From: Sva-07 sp041686315
Lineage (GTDB): Bacteria > Actinomycetota > Acidimicrobiia > Acidimicrobiales > Ilumatobacteraceae
NCBI GenBank assembly: GCA_041686315.1
Contig: JAWLEC010000196.1
Location: 1-5,091, forward strand
DNA length: 5,091 bases
Reading direction: 5' to 3'
Shown here: positions 5,026-5,091 of the stretch, one piece after another
Numbering within the stretch: the first letter of the stretch is position 1
Layout: every line of letters starts with the position of its first letter
The notes under the pieces: generated by a model
Database searches by the model: none
Told to the model about the DNA's origin: nothing
The model's input: only the letters and a program-made list of their open reading frames with translations
Made by a program: the position numbers and the translations under genes

Positions 5026-5048
5026 GCTGGGAGGCCTGCCTCCCCAGC
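5026..5048. promoter_or_regulatory. Near-perfect palindrome upstream of the ABC ATPase start, candidate operator
   Basis: GCTGGGAGGC (5026-5035) faces GCCTCCCCAGC (5038-5048) around a 2-nt centre. The arms are perfect apart from one extra C/G. The element directly abuts the ATG at 5025. As DNA it could bind a dimeric sugar-responsive repressor (LacI, ROK or GntR types are usual for such transporters; no regulator is visible). As RNA it would be a hairpin that buries GGGGAGG, the only Shine-Dalgarno-like sequence near this gene, though that is 13 nt from the ATG. Confidence 0.4.
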
Positions 5049-5091
5049 GGTGCACAGGGTTGCAGGCTGCTGACGGGGGCCTGCTCGACGG

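Noticed and set aside
3919..5073. 384-codon open frame on the plus strand
   Set aside because: It is the antisense shadow of the ABC ATPase, whose Walker and TOBE motifs on the minus strand are clear. The plus-strand product is His/Arg-rich with no recognisable motif.
1..5091. CRISPR arrays, tRNA or rRNA genes, transposases, toxin-antitoxin or phage-defence genes
   Set aside because: None was seen: no regularly spaced repeats, no cloverleaf-like or rRNA sequence, and no protein with such motifs on either strand.

Overview
The window looks like ordinary chromosomal DNA from a high-GC Gram-positive bacterium, most likely an actinobacterium and possibly an Ilumatobacter-like member of the Acidimicrobiia. 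Reasons are the strong G/C preference at third codon positions, frequent GTG starts, acidic proteins, almost no Shine-Dalgarno sequences, and families that are mainly actinobacterial (SCO6745/SalK-like protein, a FusA2-like EF-G piece, a DUF3558-like lipoprotein). The taxon is an inference; no rRNA or marker gene is present.

Layout: (1) 1-369, minus strand: N-terminal 123 residues of an aldo/keto reductase that runs off the left edge. (2) 370-491: divergent promoter region with a perfect 14-bp palindrome over the likely -35 of the next gene. (3) 492-1214, plus: secreted lipoprotein with a long acidic Pro/Glu/Asp linker and a small Cys-containing domain. (4) 1243-2142, minus: SCO6745/SalK-like winged-helix protein, convergent with the lipoprotein across a 28-nt gap holding a hairpin. 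(5) 2143-2349: about 207 nt without an assigned gene, holding a promoter-like site and a 9-bp inverted repeat. (6) 2350-2748, plus: the C-terminal tail (end of domain IV plus domain V) of an EF-G-like GTPase with no GTPase part, called a truncated pseudogene. (7) 2788-3426, plus: class I SAM methyltransferase. (8) 3457-3846, plus: TIGR03792-like small ferredoxin-fold protein. (9) 3847-3906: convergent gap with a hairpin whose core matches the one in the first convergent gap. (10) 3907-5025, minus: MalK/UgpC-type ABC ATPase with several altered catalytic motifs, preceded by a near-perfect palindrome.

The genes do not form an obvious pathway. The AKR/lipoprotein pair is divergent and could share the intergenic operator. 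The methyltransferase and the TIGR03792-like gene follow the EF-G remnant on the same strand with short gaps (39 and 30 nt) and may be co-transcribed. The ABC ATPase would need permeases and a substrate-binding protein, presumably beyond the right edge.

I found no new multi-gene system. The points most worth checking are the ABC ATPase that lacks the switch histidine, the amputated EF-G gene, three inverted repeats in promoter regions, and a pattern of -10-like hexamers 6-8 nt from start codons that suggests leaderless transcripts.
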